Both the position numbers and the translations under genes were made by a program. A stretch of DNA of 64,000 nt from Thalassomonas viridans (GTDB lineage: Bacteria; Pseudomonadota; Gammaproteobacteria; Enterobacterales; Alteromonadaceae): NCBI RefSeq assembly GCF_000948985.2, contig NZ_CP059733.1, positions 5,828,001 through 5,892,000 of the forward strand, written 5' to 3'. The number at the start of each line of letters is the position of its first letter. Within the stretch, counting starts at the first letter, position 1. Of the stretch, positions 48,716-58,299 are shown piece after piece. The notes under the pieces were generated by a model. The model did not search any database. It was not told where the DNA came from and saw nothing but the letters and a program-made list of their open reading frames with translations.

Positions 48716-49969
48716 ATGAAAGGTTTTATTGCCTTAGTTTTTCTCTGTTTAAGCGTTAACACTTATGCCGCCGAGCAGGCTGAGCAGATATTTAAAAAAC
48801 TGGCGCCGTCACTGTTTCAAATCAGGCTGATTGATAATGCCAGCGGCGAGAAGTCGTCCATCGGCTCCGGCTTTCAAATCAACGGCCAGGGGCTGATTGC
48901 CACTAACTATCACGTGATTTCGGGCTTTGCCCGCCATCCCAACAAATACCGGATCGAATATCTGGACAACCTCGGCAACAAAGGGGCACTCACCCTAAAA
49001 AGGGTTGACGTGGTCAATGACCTGGCCCTGGTTAAGCGTGAAGTCGGTACGGATATGCCCTATTTCCGCCTGGCAAACAAGGTACCGGATAAGGGTGAAG
49101 AATTGTTTTCCCTGGGCAACCCCCACGACCTTGGTATGATAGTGGTGCCCGGCACCTATAACGGCCTGAAAAAAGAGTCTTTTAACGACAAGATACATTT
49201 TACCGGCTCGGTCAATTCCGGCATGAGCGGCGGACCTGTGGTCAATAAAAACGCCGAAGTGGTGGGTATTAATGTCGCCACCTCAGGCAACCAGATAGGC
49301 TTCCTGGTGCCCCATGACAAACTCGTTGCCTTATACCAGGCCTATCAGACCACAGACGATATCAGCATAGATCAGCAAATCTCGAAACAGCTGTCGAAAA
49401 ACCAGCAAAAACTGATAGATACCATGCTCAGCAGCGAGTGGCAGAGCAAACAGCTGGGTCAGGGGCTGATCCCGACTGTTGATGTGCCCTTTATCCGCTG
49501 CTGGGGAGACTCCAATGCCGACAAGCCCGACGCCCTGATCCTCACCGCCGTTGCCCATTGTGCTTTGGACGAAAACACCTATATTTCCTCAAAATTCTTT
49601 ACCGGCAACCTGGAAATGGAATTTCGCTATATGCAGGCGAAAGACCTCAACGCCAGCAAGTTCTATCACTTGTATGAGCAGCAGATCCGCCGCGCCGGCC
49701 CCGGCAATAAGGCCACCAAGGAGGATGTCAGCGAATACCAGTGTCACCACGATATCGTCAGTCCGTCAAACCGGGACATCAACAGCAAAACCGTGTTTTG
49801 CACCCGGGCCTACAAACAATTTCCCCAGCTGTTTGATGTCTTATATTTAAGTGCTTCCATAGATAAAAACCAGCAGGCGCTGATCAGCCATTTCACCATA
49901 GCCGGGGTTGAGCAAACCAGCGCCCTTGCCTTTACCCGCAAGTTTATGGAGTCGGTATCATGGAAATAA
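48716..49969 (+). CDS. Exported trypsin-like serine protease with Cys-containing C-terminal domain
   Basis: A 417-residue protein with a signal peptide (~1-18) and an S1C/DegP-like protease domain (~25-215). The catalytic triad is visible: His in TNYHVI, Asp in NDLALVK, Ser in SGMSGGPVV. No PDZ domain follows. Instead the last ~190 residues form an unknown domain with four cysteines (RCWGD, HCALDE, QCHHD, FCTRA) that could make two disulfides in the periplasm. It overlaps the FHA gene by 10 bp, so the two are coupled. Confidence 0.85.
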   Translation: MKGFIALVFLCLSVNTYAAEQAEQIFKKLAPSLFQIRLIDNASGEKSSIGSGFQINGQGLIATNYHVISGFARHPNKYRIEYLDNLGNKGALTLKRVDVVNDLALVKREVGTDMPYFRLANKVPDKGEELFSLGNPHDLGMIVVPGTYNGLKKESFNDKIHFTGSVNSGMSGGPVVNKNAEVVGINVATSGNQIGFLVPHDKLVALYQAYQTTDDISIDQQISKQLSKNQQKLIDTMLSSEWQSKQLGQGLIPTVDVPFIRCWGDSNADKPDALILTAVAHCALDENTYISSKFFTGNLEMEFRYMQAKDLNASKFYHLYEQQIRRAGPGNKATKEDVSEYQCHHDIVSPSNRDINSKTVFCTRAYKQFPQLFDVLYLSASIDKNQQALISHFTIAGVEQTSALAFTRKFMESVSWK

Positions 49970-50919
49970 TCATAGAAGAAATCAGCCGTGGCCATAAGCT
50001 GCTCAGCCGACATAAACTGGACCAGCCCAGGGTCACCATAGGCCGGGGCTATCAGAACGACATTATACTGACCGACCCCCATGTATGCGCCAAACACCTC
50101 AACCTGGAGTTTAACGGCGAGTCCTGGCTGGCCCATGACGAAGACACGGTTAACGGCAGTTACCTGGAAAAAAACAAGCAAAGCGTCAACCACCATACCA
50201 TCAACTCGGGGGATATTATCAGCCTGGGCAAAAGCCAGATCCGCATCTTATTCCCGGATCATCCGGTGGAAGAAAGCCTGGCCTTCAGCCCGTTTGAAAG
50301 CCTGATCAACTTTATGCGCCATCCCATGATGCTGTTCACCAGTATCCTGTTATTCTCTATGGTGGCAGGCGTAGTGTTTTACCTGAACAAGCCGGTGGAT
50401 GTGACCTTCACCCAGCTGCTGGTACCGGCCATTGGCATGACCCTGCTGTTTGCCCTCTGGCCCCTGGTGATCGCCCTGATATCCCACCTGACCAAAAACG
50501 ATGCCAGGGTCTGGAACCAGCTCGGGGTCTGTTTCGCCTTCTTCAACCTGATGTGGCTCAGCGATGTTATCGAGAGCATTCTCGATTTCAACTTTTCCGC
50601 CAACTGGCCTCTCGCCGGCTTTATCACCCTGCTGCCCATCGCCCTGGCCTTTGCCCTGTTCTGGCTCAACTGTTATATAGGTTTTCATATGACGGCAGCC
50701 CGCCGCCTGACGATTGCCGCCAGTTTAACCACCCTGCTATTCGGCGGCAGCTACCTGGTGCAGATGAGCAATAAACCGGATTTCAGCATTCACCCGCAAT
50801 ACAATGCCACCATAATGACGCCCGGCTTTTTGTTTACCCCCAGCAGCAATGTCGATACTTTTATTCACGACAGCCAGGGATTATTTACCCGGGCGCAGCA
50901 AGCGGCGAAAGAAAAATAG
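49960..50919 (+). CDS. Membrane protein with N-terminal FHA domain
   Basis: A 319-residue protein. Residues ~20-95 form an FHA domain (VTIGRGYQNDIILTDPHVCA, HLNLEF, DTVNGSYLEKN, INSGDIISLGKSQIRI) with the phosphothreonine-binding Gly-Arg and Asn-Gly. Residues ~115-275 hold five or six membrane segments. The C-terminal ~45 residues are outside the membrane. FHA domains bind phosphothreonine peptides, so this could link a kinase signal to the exported protease next to it. That link is inference; no kinase or phosphatase gene is nearby. Confidence 0.85.
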   Translation: MEIIIEEISRGHKLLSRHKLDQPRVTIGRGYQNDIILTDPHVCAKHLNLEFNGESWLAHDEDTVNGSYLEKNKQSVNHHTINSGDIISLGKSQIRILFPDHPVEESLAFSPFESLINFMRHPMMLFTSILLFSMVAGVVFYLNKPVDVTFTQLLVPAIGMTLLFALWPLVIALISHLTKNDARVWNQLGVCFAFFNLMWLSDVIESILDFNFSANWPLAGFITLLPIALAFALFWLNCYIGFHMTAARRLTIAASLTTLLFGGSYLVQMSNKPDFSIHPQYNATIMTPGFLFTPSSNVDTFIHDSQGLFTRAQQAAKEK

Positions 50920-50946
50920 CCGGGATAATAACTCCTTAAGGACATA

Positions 50947-50974
50947 AAAAAAGCGCCATCACGGCGCTTTTTTT
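50947..50974. terminator. Bidirectional terminator between FHA gene and trpS
   Basis: Arms AAAGCGCC and GGCGCTTT flanked by A- and T-runs, 28 bp after the FHA gene. Confidence 0.85.
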
Positions 50975-51054
50975 ATTCCGGGCAAAGGTCATGCTATAGC
51001 ATAACCGCCCGGGAACAGCGGGGCATGGCGGTTTACCATACCCGCTTTTTTTCT

Positions 51055-52059
51055 TTAAGGCTTGGCAATAAAACCTATCGCATCATAAACCGAAGTCAGT
51101 ATTTTACTGGCTCTTGCCGAGGCTTTTTCCGCCCCCTGGGACATAACCTGGTTAAGGTAGGCCTGGTCCTGGCGGTACTGGTGGAACTTCTCCTGGATAG
51201 GCTCCAGCAGGGCAACAACGGCATCGGCAACATCACCTTTTAAATGGCCGTACATCTTGTCTTCATAGCCGGGCACCAGGGACTCCACCGACTGGCCTGT
51301 GGTACAGGACAACAGGGACAAGAGGTTTGATACCCCGGGTTTTTCCTCAATATTGAAGTAGATGCGCGCCTGCTCGTCCGAGTCTGTCATCGCCCGCTTG
51401 ATTTTCTTGGCGATTTTTTTCGGCTCTTCCAATAAACCGATAAAGTTGGCCGGGTTATTGTCAGACTTGGACATTTTCTTGGTAGGTTCCTGCAAGCTCA
51501 TGATGCGGGCGCCAAACTCAGGAATATAAGGATCCGGTATGGTAAATACCTCACCGTGCAGGTTGTTGAAACGGGTGGCGATATCACGCGCCAGCTCCAG
51601 ATGCTGTTTTTGATCGTCTCCCACCGGCACCTTGTCTGCGCCGTAAAGCAGGATATCCGCCGCCATCAGTACCGGGTAGGTAAACAAGCCCGAGTTCATA
51701 TTGGCCTCGGATTTTTGCGACTTATCCTTATACTGGGTCATGCGGTTAAGCTCACCCATCTGGGTGTAGCAGTTTAATACCCAGCTTAACTGACTGTGCT
51801 CAGGCACATGGGACTGGATAAAAATCGTGCTTTGCTCAGGGTCAACGCCACAGGCCAGGTACAAGGCCAAGCCGTCCAAGGTGGCTTTGCGCAGATCTTC
51901 CGCCTTCGGGCGCACGGTAATGGCATGCTGATCCACCAGCATATAATAACATTCATGGCTATCCTGCATATTGACCCATTGGCGCAGTGCCCCAAGATAA
52001 TTGCCAATAGTTAATTCGCCTGAAGGCTGACAGCCACTTAATACAATAGGTTTAGCCAT
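51055..52059 (-). CDS. trpS: Tryptophanyl-tRNA synthetase
   Basis: Class Ic synthetase charging tRNA-Trp, 334 aa, full length. The Rossmann signature is [14 protein letters not shown] (HIGH variant TIGN), and KMSKSDNN is the KMSKS loop. AAAGGA precedes the ATG. It is 87 bp after rpe; the gph gene found between them in E. coli is absent. Confidence 0.97.
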   Translation of the reverse strand: MAKPIVLSGCQPSGELTIGNYLGALRQWVNMQDSHECYYMLVDQHAITVRPKAEDLRKATLDGLALYLACGVDPEQSTIFIQSHVPEHSQLSWVLNCYTQMGELNRMTQYKDKSQKSEANMNSGLFTYPVLMAADILLYGADKVPVGDDQKQHLELARDIATRFNNLHGEVFTIPDPYIPEFGARIMSLQEPTKKMSKSDNNPANFIGLLEEPKKIAKKIKRAMTDSDEQARIYFNIEEKPGVSNLLSLLSCTTGQSVESLVPGYEDKMYGHLKGDVADAVVALLEPIQEKFHQYRQDQAYLNQVMSQGAEKASARASKILTSVYDAIGFIAKP

Positions 52060-52146
52060 GATTTTCCTTTAACTTTAACTCTCACTGCCGCTGATGCAGT
52101 TTTATTTCTAAATAGTAAATTTACTTTTCTCTGCCGTAGCAGAGCA

Positions 52147-52818
52147 TTATTTTACGGTCGCCAGCTCGGCCCGCATTTGATCGATCACCGTTTTGTAGTC
52201 CGGCTGGGAGAAAATGGCCGAGCCGGCAACAAACATATCCGCTCCCGCCGCCGCGATTTCGGCAATATTCTCCACTTTAACGCCGCCATCGATTTCCAGG
52301 CGGATATCGCGGCCGCTTTGGTCTATCTTTTCCCGCACCTGGCGTAATTTATCTAAAGTACCGGGAATAAACGACTGGCCGCCAAAACCCGGGTTCACCG
52401 ACATCAATAAAATAACATCGAGTTTGTCCATCACATAATCCAGGTAATGCAAGGGCGTGGCCGGGTTAAACACCAGACCGGCTTTACAGCCGGAGTCTTT
52501 GATTAATTGCAGGGTGCGGTCGATATGATCGCTGCCTTCGGGATGAAAGGTAATGATATCCGCCCCGGCCTTGGCAAACGCCGGCACTAAGGCATCGACG
52601 GGTTTTACCATCAAATGGACATCGATTTCCGCCTTAATACCATAATCACGCAATGACTGGCATACCATAGGACCAAAGGTCAGGTTGGGCACAAAGTGAT
52701 TGTCCATGACATCAAAGTGGACAACATCGGCCCCCGCCGCCAGCACTTTAGCAACGTCGTCGCCAAGACGGGCAAAATCGGCAGAAAGAATAGAAGGTGC
52801 AATTAAAAAAGAAGACAT
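52147..52818 (-). CDS. rpe: Ribulose-phosphate 3-epimerase
   Basis: Interconverts ribulose-5-phosphate and xylulose-5-phosphate in the pentose phosphate pathway. A 223-aa TIM barrel with [12 protein letters not shown], the metal site [36 protein letters not shown] and EIDGGV. AAAGGG precedes the ATG. It is in the dam-rpe-trpS order, though two plus-strand genes now separate it from dam. Confidence 0.97.
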   Translation of the reverse strand: MSSFLIAPSILSADFARLGDDVAKVLAAGADVVHFDVMDNHFVPNLTFGPMVCQSLRDYGIKAEIDVHLMVKPVDALVPAFAKAGADIITFHPEGSDHIDRTLQLIKDSGCKAGLVFNPATPLHYLDYVMDKLDVILLMSVNPGFGGQSFIPGTLDKLRQVREKIDQSGRDIRLEIDGGVKVENIAEIAAAGADMFVAGSAIFSQPDYKTVIDQMRAELATVK

Positions 52819-53114
52819 AGTTTAACCCTTTTTGAAACCTGCGCTACTTTACCTAAAGCCAGGTCAATATTGAAGCATTAACGGCCTGTTGCTCATGAAT
52901 TTTTTGTCCCGATCCTGGCGCAACACTTTGCACAGCAAACAGCCAGCTGCACCAAAGTAGCGCAAAAGCGGATACGGCAACCAGCAACAGGCAGATGATA
53001 AAAAAGGTAAACACATGATTTAAAACAAAATTAACTTTATGGTTTTGGCTTTCCTTCCCGGGCACCGAGTTTGCTTTGATCCGGTTCACAACAATAAACA
53101 GCCAGAGACTTACC

Positions 53115-53804
53115 ATGAAAAATAAAACCCTTAACCTAGCTACCCCCTCTGTATTAGCGGCTTTGACTTTTCTTTCCGCCCCCGCCCTGGCGGTTGAAGG
53201 TTTATCCGCCAATGTCGGCTTTACCAGCAACTATTTATGGCGCGGCGTTACCCAAACCGACGACGGCGCCGCCATCTCGGGCGGCATAGATTACGCCGCC
53301 GATAACGGTTTTTATGCCGGTACCTGGGTATCCAATGTCGATTTCAGTGACGATGCCAGCTATGAGCTGGATCTCTACCTGGGCTTTGGCGGCGAAATCA
53401 ATGAAAACATCAGTTACGATCTCGGTTATATTTATTACGCCTACCCGGACTCGGCAGAATCCGATAAAGACAATGAATATGATTTTGGCGAAATATACGC
53501 CGGCATAAGCTTTGCCAATATCACTTTGGCTGCCAACTACGGCATACACAATGACGATGGCGCCGAATGGGCAGACAAAGCCCTCTATCTCAGTGTCGAT
53601 GCCGAGTTTGAAGTGGCAGAAGGCTTAACTCTGAACCTGCACCTGGGGGACTATAGTTTCGATGACGACTATGACAGCGGCGATTATACCGATTACGGCA
53701 TCAGCTTAAGTAAAAACGGCTTTACCTTAGCCCTGAGCGACACAGATCTGGATAATGACGACGTAAAATTTACTGTCTCTTATGCCATAGACCTCGACTT
53801 ATAG
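53115..53804 (+). CDS. TorF family putative porin
   Basis: A 229-residue outer-membrane beta-barrel with a signal peptide (~1-26, ending APALA). The start of the mature part, ANVGFTSNYLWRGVTQTDDG, and GGIDYAADNGFYAGTWVSNV are the TIGR02001/TorF signature. The protein is rich in Asp, Tyr and Gly and ends with an aromatic-free IDLDL. The transported solute is unknown. The ATG at 53115 gives the signal peptide; the longer frame does not. Confidence 0.88.
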   Translation: MKNKTLNLATPSVLAALTFLSAPALAVEGLSANVGFTSNYLWRGVTQTDDGAAISGGIDYAADNGFYAGTWVSNVDFSDDASYELDLYLGFGGEINENISYDLGYIYYAYPDSAESDKDNEYDFGEIYAGISFANITLAANYGIHNDDGAEWADKALYLSVDAEFEVAEGLTLNLHLGDYSFDDDYDSGDYTDYGISLSKNGFTLALSDTDLDNDDVKFTVSYAIDLDL

Positions 53805-54001
53805 TTGCCGGCAGGATAGTAAAGGCGTGAGATATCACGCCTTTACTGGCATTCCCCTTTACAGTCCCTCACCTTTTCCCTGGCATAATCCCAGCCAATT
53901 TCCCCTCCCTTTTGAAAAAATCGCCGATAAGGCTAGCAGCCCGCGGCAATGGGCGTTAGTATATTATTTATTCAACAGGTCCGGACAAGGAGTAAACGCC
54001 T

Positions 54002-54199
54002 ATGAAGTTGAGCAAGGAAGGAGATTTAAAAGAAACCATGAAAAGCGTCGGCGCCGCTTTTATCGGTGTGCAAAGCGATAAAAACCGCCAACGGGATTTC
54101 AGTAAAGGTAAATTCAGCCATTTTCTGATTGGCGGCTTTATCGCGGTCACCTTATTTGTGCTGAGCCTGGTGGCGATAGTTGCACTGGTCTCGCCTTAA
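54002..54199 (+). CDS. DUF2970 family small membrane protein
   Basis: A 65-residue protein with the family motif MKSVGAAFIGVQSDKNRQRDF and a single C-terminal membrane segment (~42-63). AAGGAG lies 9 bp before the ATG. DUF2970 proteins are common in gammaproteobacteria and of unknown function. It lies between the TorF and dam genes, on the opposite strand to dam. Confidence 0.85.
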   Translation: MKLSKEGDLKETMKSVGAAFIGVQSDKNRQRDFSKGKFSHFLIGGFIAVTLFVLSLVAIVALVSP

Positions 54200-54229
54200 C
54201 GCTAAAGCAGGCAGCTAGCTGCTTTGCCT

Positions 54230-55048
54230 TTACTTATACAGGGCCAGTAATTCGGCAACTTTTTTGCGGTTATGCCCTTTCTGGCTGATGGTGCGGGCAA
54301 CCTGGATCGATTTCAACTTGCTGGCATGCTCGTAGATTTTCCGGGTCCAGATAGTATCGTGGTTACTGATCAGCACACAAACATCCGGATGCTGGATTAC
54401 TTCTTCTGCGGCATTCGCCAGATCTGCCTGTTCATCCAGGCCAAAACCATTACCGGCGTAACTGGTAAAACTCGCGGTTTTACTTAGCGGCACATAAGGC
54501 GGATCACAATAGATCACATCCCCGGCCGAAGCACGGGCAAAGGTATCCCGGTAGCTTTCACAGACAAAAGTCGCTTTTTGCGATTTTTCGGCAAAATAAT
54601 TCAGCTCTTCCTCCGGAAAATAGGGACGCTTATATTTGCCGAAAGGTACATTATAACCGCCGGATTTATTGTAGCGGCACAGGCCGTTATAACCGTGGCG
54701 GTTCATATACAGGAAAATCAAAGATCGGTAATAGGGATCGCTACTGGCGTTAAATTCTTTCCTGAGCTGGTAGTAGGCTTCTGCCTGATTGTTCTTGCTG
54801 GAGAACATCGCCCGGGCGTCATTAATAAACTGGTCCGGCTGGGATTGCAGGATACGGTAAAGGTTAATCAGGTCCTGGTTAATGTCATTTAACAGGTAAT
54901 GCGGGTAATCGCTGTTTAAAAAAATAGAGCCCGCGCCGACAAAAGGTTCGATCAGGCGCTCGCCTTTCGGCAGCATCTTAGCAATAACATCGCTAAGGCC
55001 GTATTTACCACCAGCCCACTTCAAAAATGCTCGATGTTTTTTATTCAT
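54230..55048 (-). CDS. dam: DNA adenine methyltransferase Dam
   Basis: Methylates adenine in GATC, used for mismatch repair and replication timing. The 272-aa protein shows the SAM-binding FLKWAGGKYGL and EPFVGAGSIFLN, and the catalytic DPPY in VIYCDPPYVP. Full length. It follows damX as in E. coli. Confidence 0.96.
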   Translation of the reverse strand: MNKKHRAFLKWAGGKYGLSDVIAKMLPKGERLIEPFVGAGSIFLNSDYPHYLLNDINQDLINLYRILQSQPDQFINDARAMFSSKNNQAEAYYQLRKEFNASSDPYYRSLIFLYMNRHGYNGLCRYNKSGGYNVPFGKYKRPYFPEEELNYFAEKSQKATFVCESYRDTFARASAGDVIYCDPPYVPLSKTASFTSYAGNGFGLDEQADLANAAEEVIQHPDVCVLISNHDTIWTRKIYEHASKLKSIQVARTISQKGHNRKKVAELLALYK

Positions 55049-55115
55049 GCTGCCCGTCAGCCCTGCCTTTAAGTCTGTAAATCAAGAAAGACGGGATTGT
55101 ATCCTGATTTTACCT

Positions 55116-56516
55116 TTATTGGGAGCTTTGATACGCATTGATTTCATTATTCACGGCAGCAAGGCTCTTTATCCAGGGGCCTCTTTGCTTCACAGACTCC
55201 GGCAGATTTTCCCGCGCCTGTATGGCTTCGGCCCTTGATGCATAAACCCTGGAGGTGATCACCAGCATTTTTTGCCCCTTCAGCTGGCGGTAATAACCAA
55301 AATATTCCAGCTGCGGGTGTTCGGCAATAAATTCTTTAAATACAGAAGGATAAGAAAATCCTGCCAACTGGATCACATAACCTTGTTCAGCCTGCAGGAA
55401 ATAATCCGGGTTAATGCCCGAGGCAGGTAAAGCTTTATCGGCCGATGTCACAGCTGCTGCTGCACTTTCGCTCTTGACAACAGCAACAGGTTCGGCAATT
55501 TTAGGTGCTTTATTTACCACTTTCTCTGCAATTTCCGTCGTATTAAGACCAACTTCCTCACCGGAGTCAGTTTTTTCAGCAGCAGCGACGGCATTGAAAA
55601 CATCCAGCGGCAGCGCCTGTTCCGGTTGTTTATCCTGTTGCTTCCCTGCCTGCATAACACTCTCAGGGTCGGTGATCGCCTTGAAAATATCCAAGTTAGT
55701 GGCAATGACCGGCTCTGCGGCAACATCGCTACTCACTTGAGCCTGTCCGGAAAGCCCTTTACCTTCAGAAGGACTTTTTACAAAAGTATCAGCGGCGGTA
55801 GGAAGGCCAATCCCCTGCTGCTGCGGCAATTCGCTGAATCCCAGGCTGTCGCGCTGATAAAGCCAGGTGATCACCAGGGCAGAAATGATCAGCAAAAAGG
55901 TAAGACCTATCGCCGCTTTTTTGCCGAAGGTTAAGGTGAAAAAAGACTGCGCTTCTTTGAAGATACCGGCGTCAAGGGACAGCAACTGACCGGTTTTTGC
56001 CGATAAAATAGAAAGCTTGTTGGTAAATAATATCTTATTCGCCGCCACCAGCTTGCCTGCCTGGTGTTGTCCCAACATCACCACATTGATATCCAGCTTG
56101 GTTTTTTTGGCGATTTCCGCCAGCTGGCAAAGTTCATGTAGAAGTTGCAGCGACAGTAAATGCGCATGCTCGATAATAATGCTGATGGTTTCGCGCTTTT
56201 CACTGGCCAGCTTGATTATGCTGCCGGTTAACGCCTGTTCGGGATCAAATAAGGCGCCGCCGAAAAGCTGCTCCACCACCCGGCTGCGGATCTGGATATC
56301 GTTGAGTTTGGCGGCAATGGATACAAAGGCGGCGTTATGATCATCGGGCAAAGCGCCTAATAATAAGCTGCCGACCCGGGAATAGGTGTTGCTGTCTTCA
56401 TCGACAACCAAAACCGCTTGTTTGGAAAAGCGTAAGATATAATCAACCCGGGCATTGACGCTGATACTGGTCACGCCCGGCTGATTTTCTGTGGTTTGAT
56501 GCGCTAATGCAGACAT
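55116..56516 (-). CDS. damX: DamX-like protein with SPOR domain
   Basis: A 466-residue bitopic cell-division protein. An N-terminal cytosolic domain (~20-205) resembles a decayed AAA/ExeA-type ATPase without a Walker A motif. A single membrane segment (~206-226, AIGLTFLLIISALVITWLY) follows, then an Ala/Glu-rich linker, and a C-terminal SPOR domain (~385-460; YVIQLAGFSYPSVFKEF, ARENLP, GPWIKSLAAV) that binds denuded peptidoglycan at the septum. Between aroB and dam, the conserved position of damX. Confidence 0.9.
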   Translation of the reverse strand: MSALAHQTTENQPGVTSISVNARVDYILRFSKQAVLVVDEDSNTYSRVGSLLLGALPDDHNAAFVSIAAKLNDIQIRSRVVEQLFGGALFDPEQALTGSIIKLASEKRETISIIIEHAHLLSLQLLHELCQLAEIAKKTKLDINVVMLGQHQAGKLVAANKILFTNKLSILSAKTGQLLSLDAGIFKEAQSFFTLTFGKKAAIGLTFLLIISALVITWLYQRDSLGFSELPQQQGIGLPTAADTFVKSPSEGKGLSGQAQVSSDVAAEPVIATNLDIFKAITDPESVMQAGKQQDKQPEQALPLDVFNAVAAAEKTDSGEEVGLNTTEIAEKVVNKAPKIAEPVAVVKSESAAAAVTSADKALPASGINPDYFLQAEQGYVIQLAGFSYPSVFKEFIAEHPQLEYFGYYRQLKGQKMLVITSRVYASRAEAIQARENLPESVKQRGPWIKSLAAVNNEINAYQSSQ

Positions 56517-56565
56517 AATTCACCTTTAACAACAGCCGGCAAACTAATGTCCGGCCTGGATATGG

Positions 56566-57630
56566 CTATAAAATCTGCTGTAGCATGTCTTCTGTGATGT
56601 CGTCGCGAATTTCAGAATGACCGATTTTTGTCGGTATGATTAACCTGAGCTTTCCGCCTAAGTTTTTCTTGTCCCGGCGCATATGGCGGATAAACTCGCT
56701 AAAGCCCATGTTTTCCGGGGGTACTAGCGGTAAATCGAATACCTCAAGCAGAGACTCAATACGACGAAGATCTGACGCTGCCAGCAAATTCATTGATACT
56801 GCCAGTTTAGCAGCAAGTACCATGCCAGTAGCTACGGCTTCACCGTGCAGCCAGGTGCCATAACCCATCTCGGCTTCGATGGCGTGGCCAAAGGTATGGC
56901 CCAGGTTTAACAATGCCCGCACGCCGGCTTCGGTCTCGTCGCTGGCAACAATATCCGCCTTACATTGGCAGCAGCGTTCGATCATTTGGGCCAATACGGC
57001 TTTATCGCCGCCAAGGATTTGTTCCTTGCGCTGTTCCAGCCAATCAAAAAACTCACCGTCGCCTAAAATACCGTATTTGACGACTTCCGCCATACCGGCA
57101 CTGAATTCCCGCTTGGGCAGACTGATCAGGGTGTCGATATCGATCAGCACCGCTTTGGGCTGGTAAAAGGCGCCTATCATGTTCTTGCCTAACGGGTGAT
57201 TGACCGCGGTTTTTCCGCCGACCGACGAGTCCACCTGGGACAGCAGGGTCGTGGGGATCTGAATGAAATCTATGCCCCTTTGGTAACAGGCGGCAGCGAA
57301 ACCAGTGATATCGCCGATCACGCCTCCCCCCAGTGCTATCAGGGTAGAATCCCGGCCATGGCCATTGGCCAGCAAGTGCGACATTATCTTGTCAAAATTG
57401 GCCAGGCTTTTCTCGGCTTCACCGTCGGGCAGGATAATTTCGTCAACTTGATAGTCGCCCAGGCGGGCTTTGATTTTTTCGGCATATAAAGGGTGTACTA
57501 TTTCATTGGAAACTAAACACACCCTTTTACCCCGGATATGCCCGGGCAGCAGGTTATCATCGTCAAATAACCCGCTTTCTATATAGATAGGATAACTACG
57601 AATTCCCAGATCGAGATGTAGAGTCGCCAC
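56566..57630 (-). CDS. aroB: 3-dehydroquinate synthase
   Basis: Second shikimate-pathway step: cyclises DAHP to 3-dehydroquinate with NAD+ and a divalent metal. The 354-aa protein has [19 protein letters not shown], the metal ligands in GHTFGHAIE, and HGEAVATGM. The GTG start (57630), 2 bp after the aroK stop, gives [14 protein letters not shown], aligning with the E. coli start. Confidence 0.96.
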   Translation of the reverse strand: MATLHLDLGIRSYPIYIESGLFDDDNLLPGHIRGKRVCLVSNEIVHPLYAEKIKARLGDYQVDEIILPDGEAEKSLANFDKIMSHLLANGHGRDSTLIALGGGVIGDITGFAAACYQRGIDFIQIPTTLLSQVDSSVGGKTAVNHPLGKNMIGAFYQPKAVLIDIDTLISLPKREFSAGMAEVVKYGILGDGEFFDWLEQRKEQILGGDKAVLAQMIERCCQCKADIVASDETEAGVRALLNLGHTFGHAIEAEMGYGTWLHGEAVATGMVLAAKLAVSMNLLAASDLRRIESLLEVFDLPLVPPENMGFSEFIRHMRRDKKNLGGKLRLIIPTKIGHSEIRDDITEDMLQQIL

Positions 57631-57632
57631 GA

Positions 57633-58151
57633 TTAGAAATCTAGGCGTTCAACGATTTTATGGGCAACCACTTTTGCGCTTTGATCGTCGGTTTGAATAA
57701 TAACGTCGGCAATCTCTTCATATAGAGGATTACGCTCAACCGCCAGCTTCTCCAGTACGGCGCGCGGCTCTTCTGATGTTTGTAATAACGGACGACGGCG
57801 GTCACGCTGGGTACGCGCTACCTGCTTATCTATGGTGGTTTCCAGATATACGACAATACCGCGTGCGGATAAACGATTTCTGACCTGATTGCTGATCACA
57901 GAGCCGCCACCGGTCGCCAGAACTATACCCTGTTTCTCGGTAAGGTCATCGATCACAGCTTCTTCTCTTTTGCGAAAGCCTTCTTCGCCTTCAAGATCAA
58001 AAACCCACGCGATATCGGCACCAGTACGACGTTCAATCTCTTGATCAGAGTCGTAAAACTCAAGATGTAGCCTTTCGGCTAGTTCTCTACCTATAGTGCT
58101 TTTGCCAGCACCCATAGGGCCTACAAGGAAAATGTTACGTTTTTCTGCCAT
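57633..58151 (-). CDS. aroK: Shikimate kinase
   Basis: Phosphorylates shikimate at the 3-hydroxyl. A 172-aa P-loop kinase with [15 protein letters not shown] (Walker A), [21 protein letters not shown] and the lid RDRRRPLL. Full length and followed directly by aroB; translation is likely coupled. pilQ is upstream, the usual order. Confidence 0.96.
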   Translation of the reverse strand: MAEKRNIFLVGPMGAGKSTIGRELAERLHLEFYDSDQEIERRTGADIAWVFDLEGEEGFRKREEAVIDDLTEKQGIVLATGGGSVISNQVRNRLSARGIVVYLETTIDKQVARTQRDRRRPLLQTSEEPRAVLEKLAVERNPLYEEIADVIIQTDDQSAKVVAHKIVERLDF

Positions 58152-58299
58152 TAGACTAACTTAATACTCGTTATAATTAATTACGTTTATAGGGTAAGAG
58201 GAGACCCCCTCGAAAATTTCAAGGGCGCAATTATCGCAATTCTTCGGTGCAGATTGCAAGTAAGTGGTGCGAAAAGAAACCACTTACTGATAATTTAGA

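Noticed and set aside
52853..53230. 125-aa minus-strand frame with one hydrophobic stretch
   Set aside because: It overlaps the start and signal peptide of the TorF porin on the other strand and lacks a clear ribosome binding site. A shorter version from ~53116 cannot be fully excluded.
53827..54081. 84-aa plus-strand frame before the DUF2970 gene
   Set aside because: It overlaps the well-supported DUF2970 start in another frame and has no start signals.
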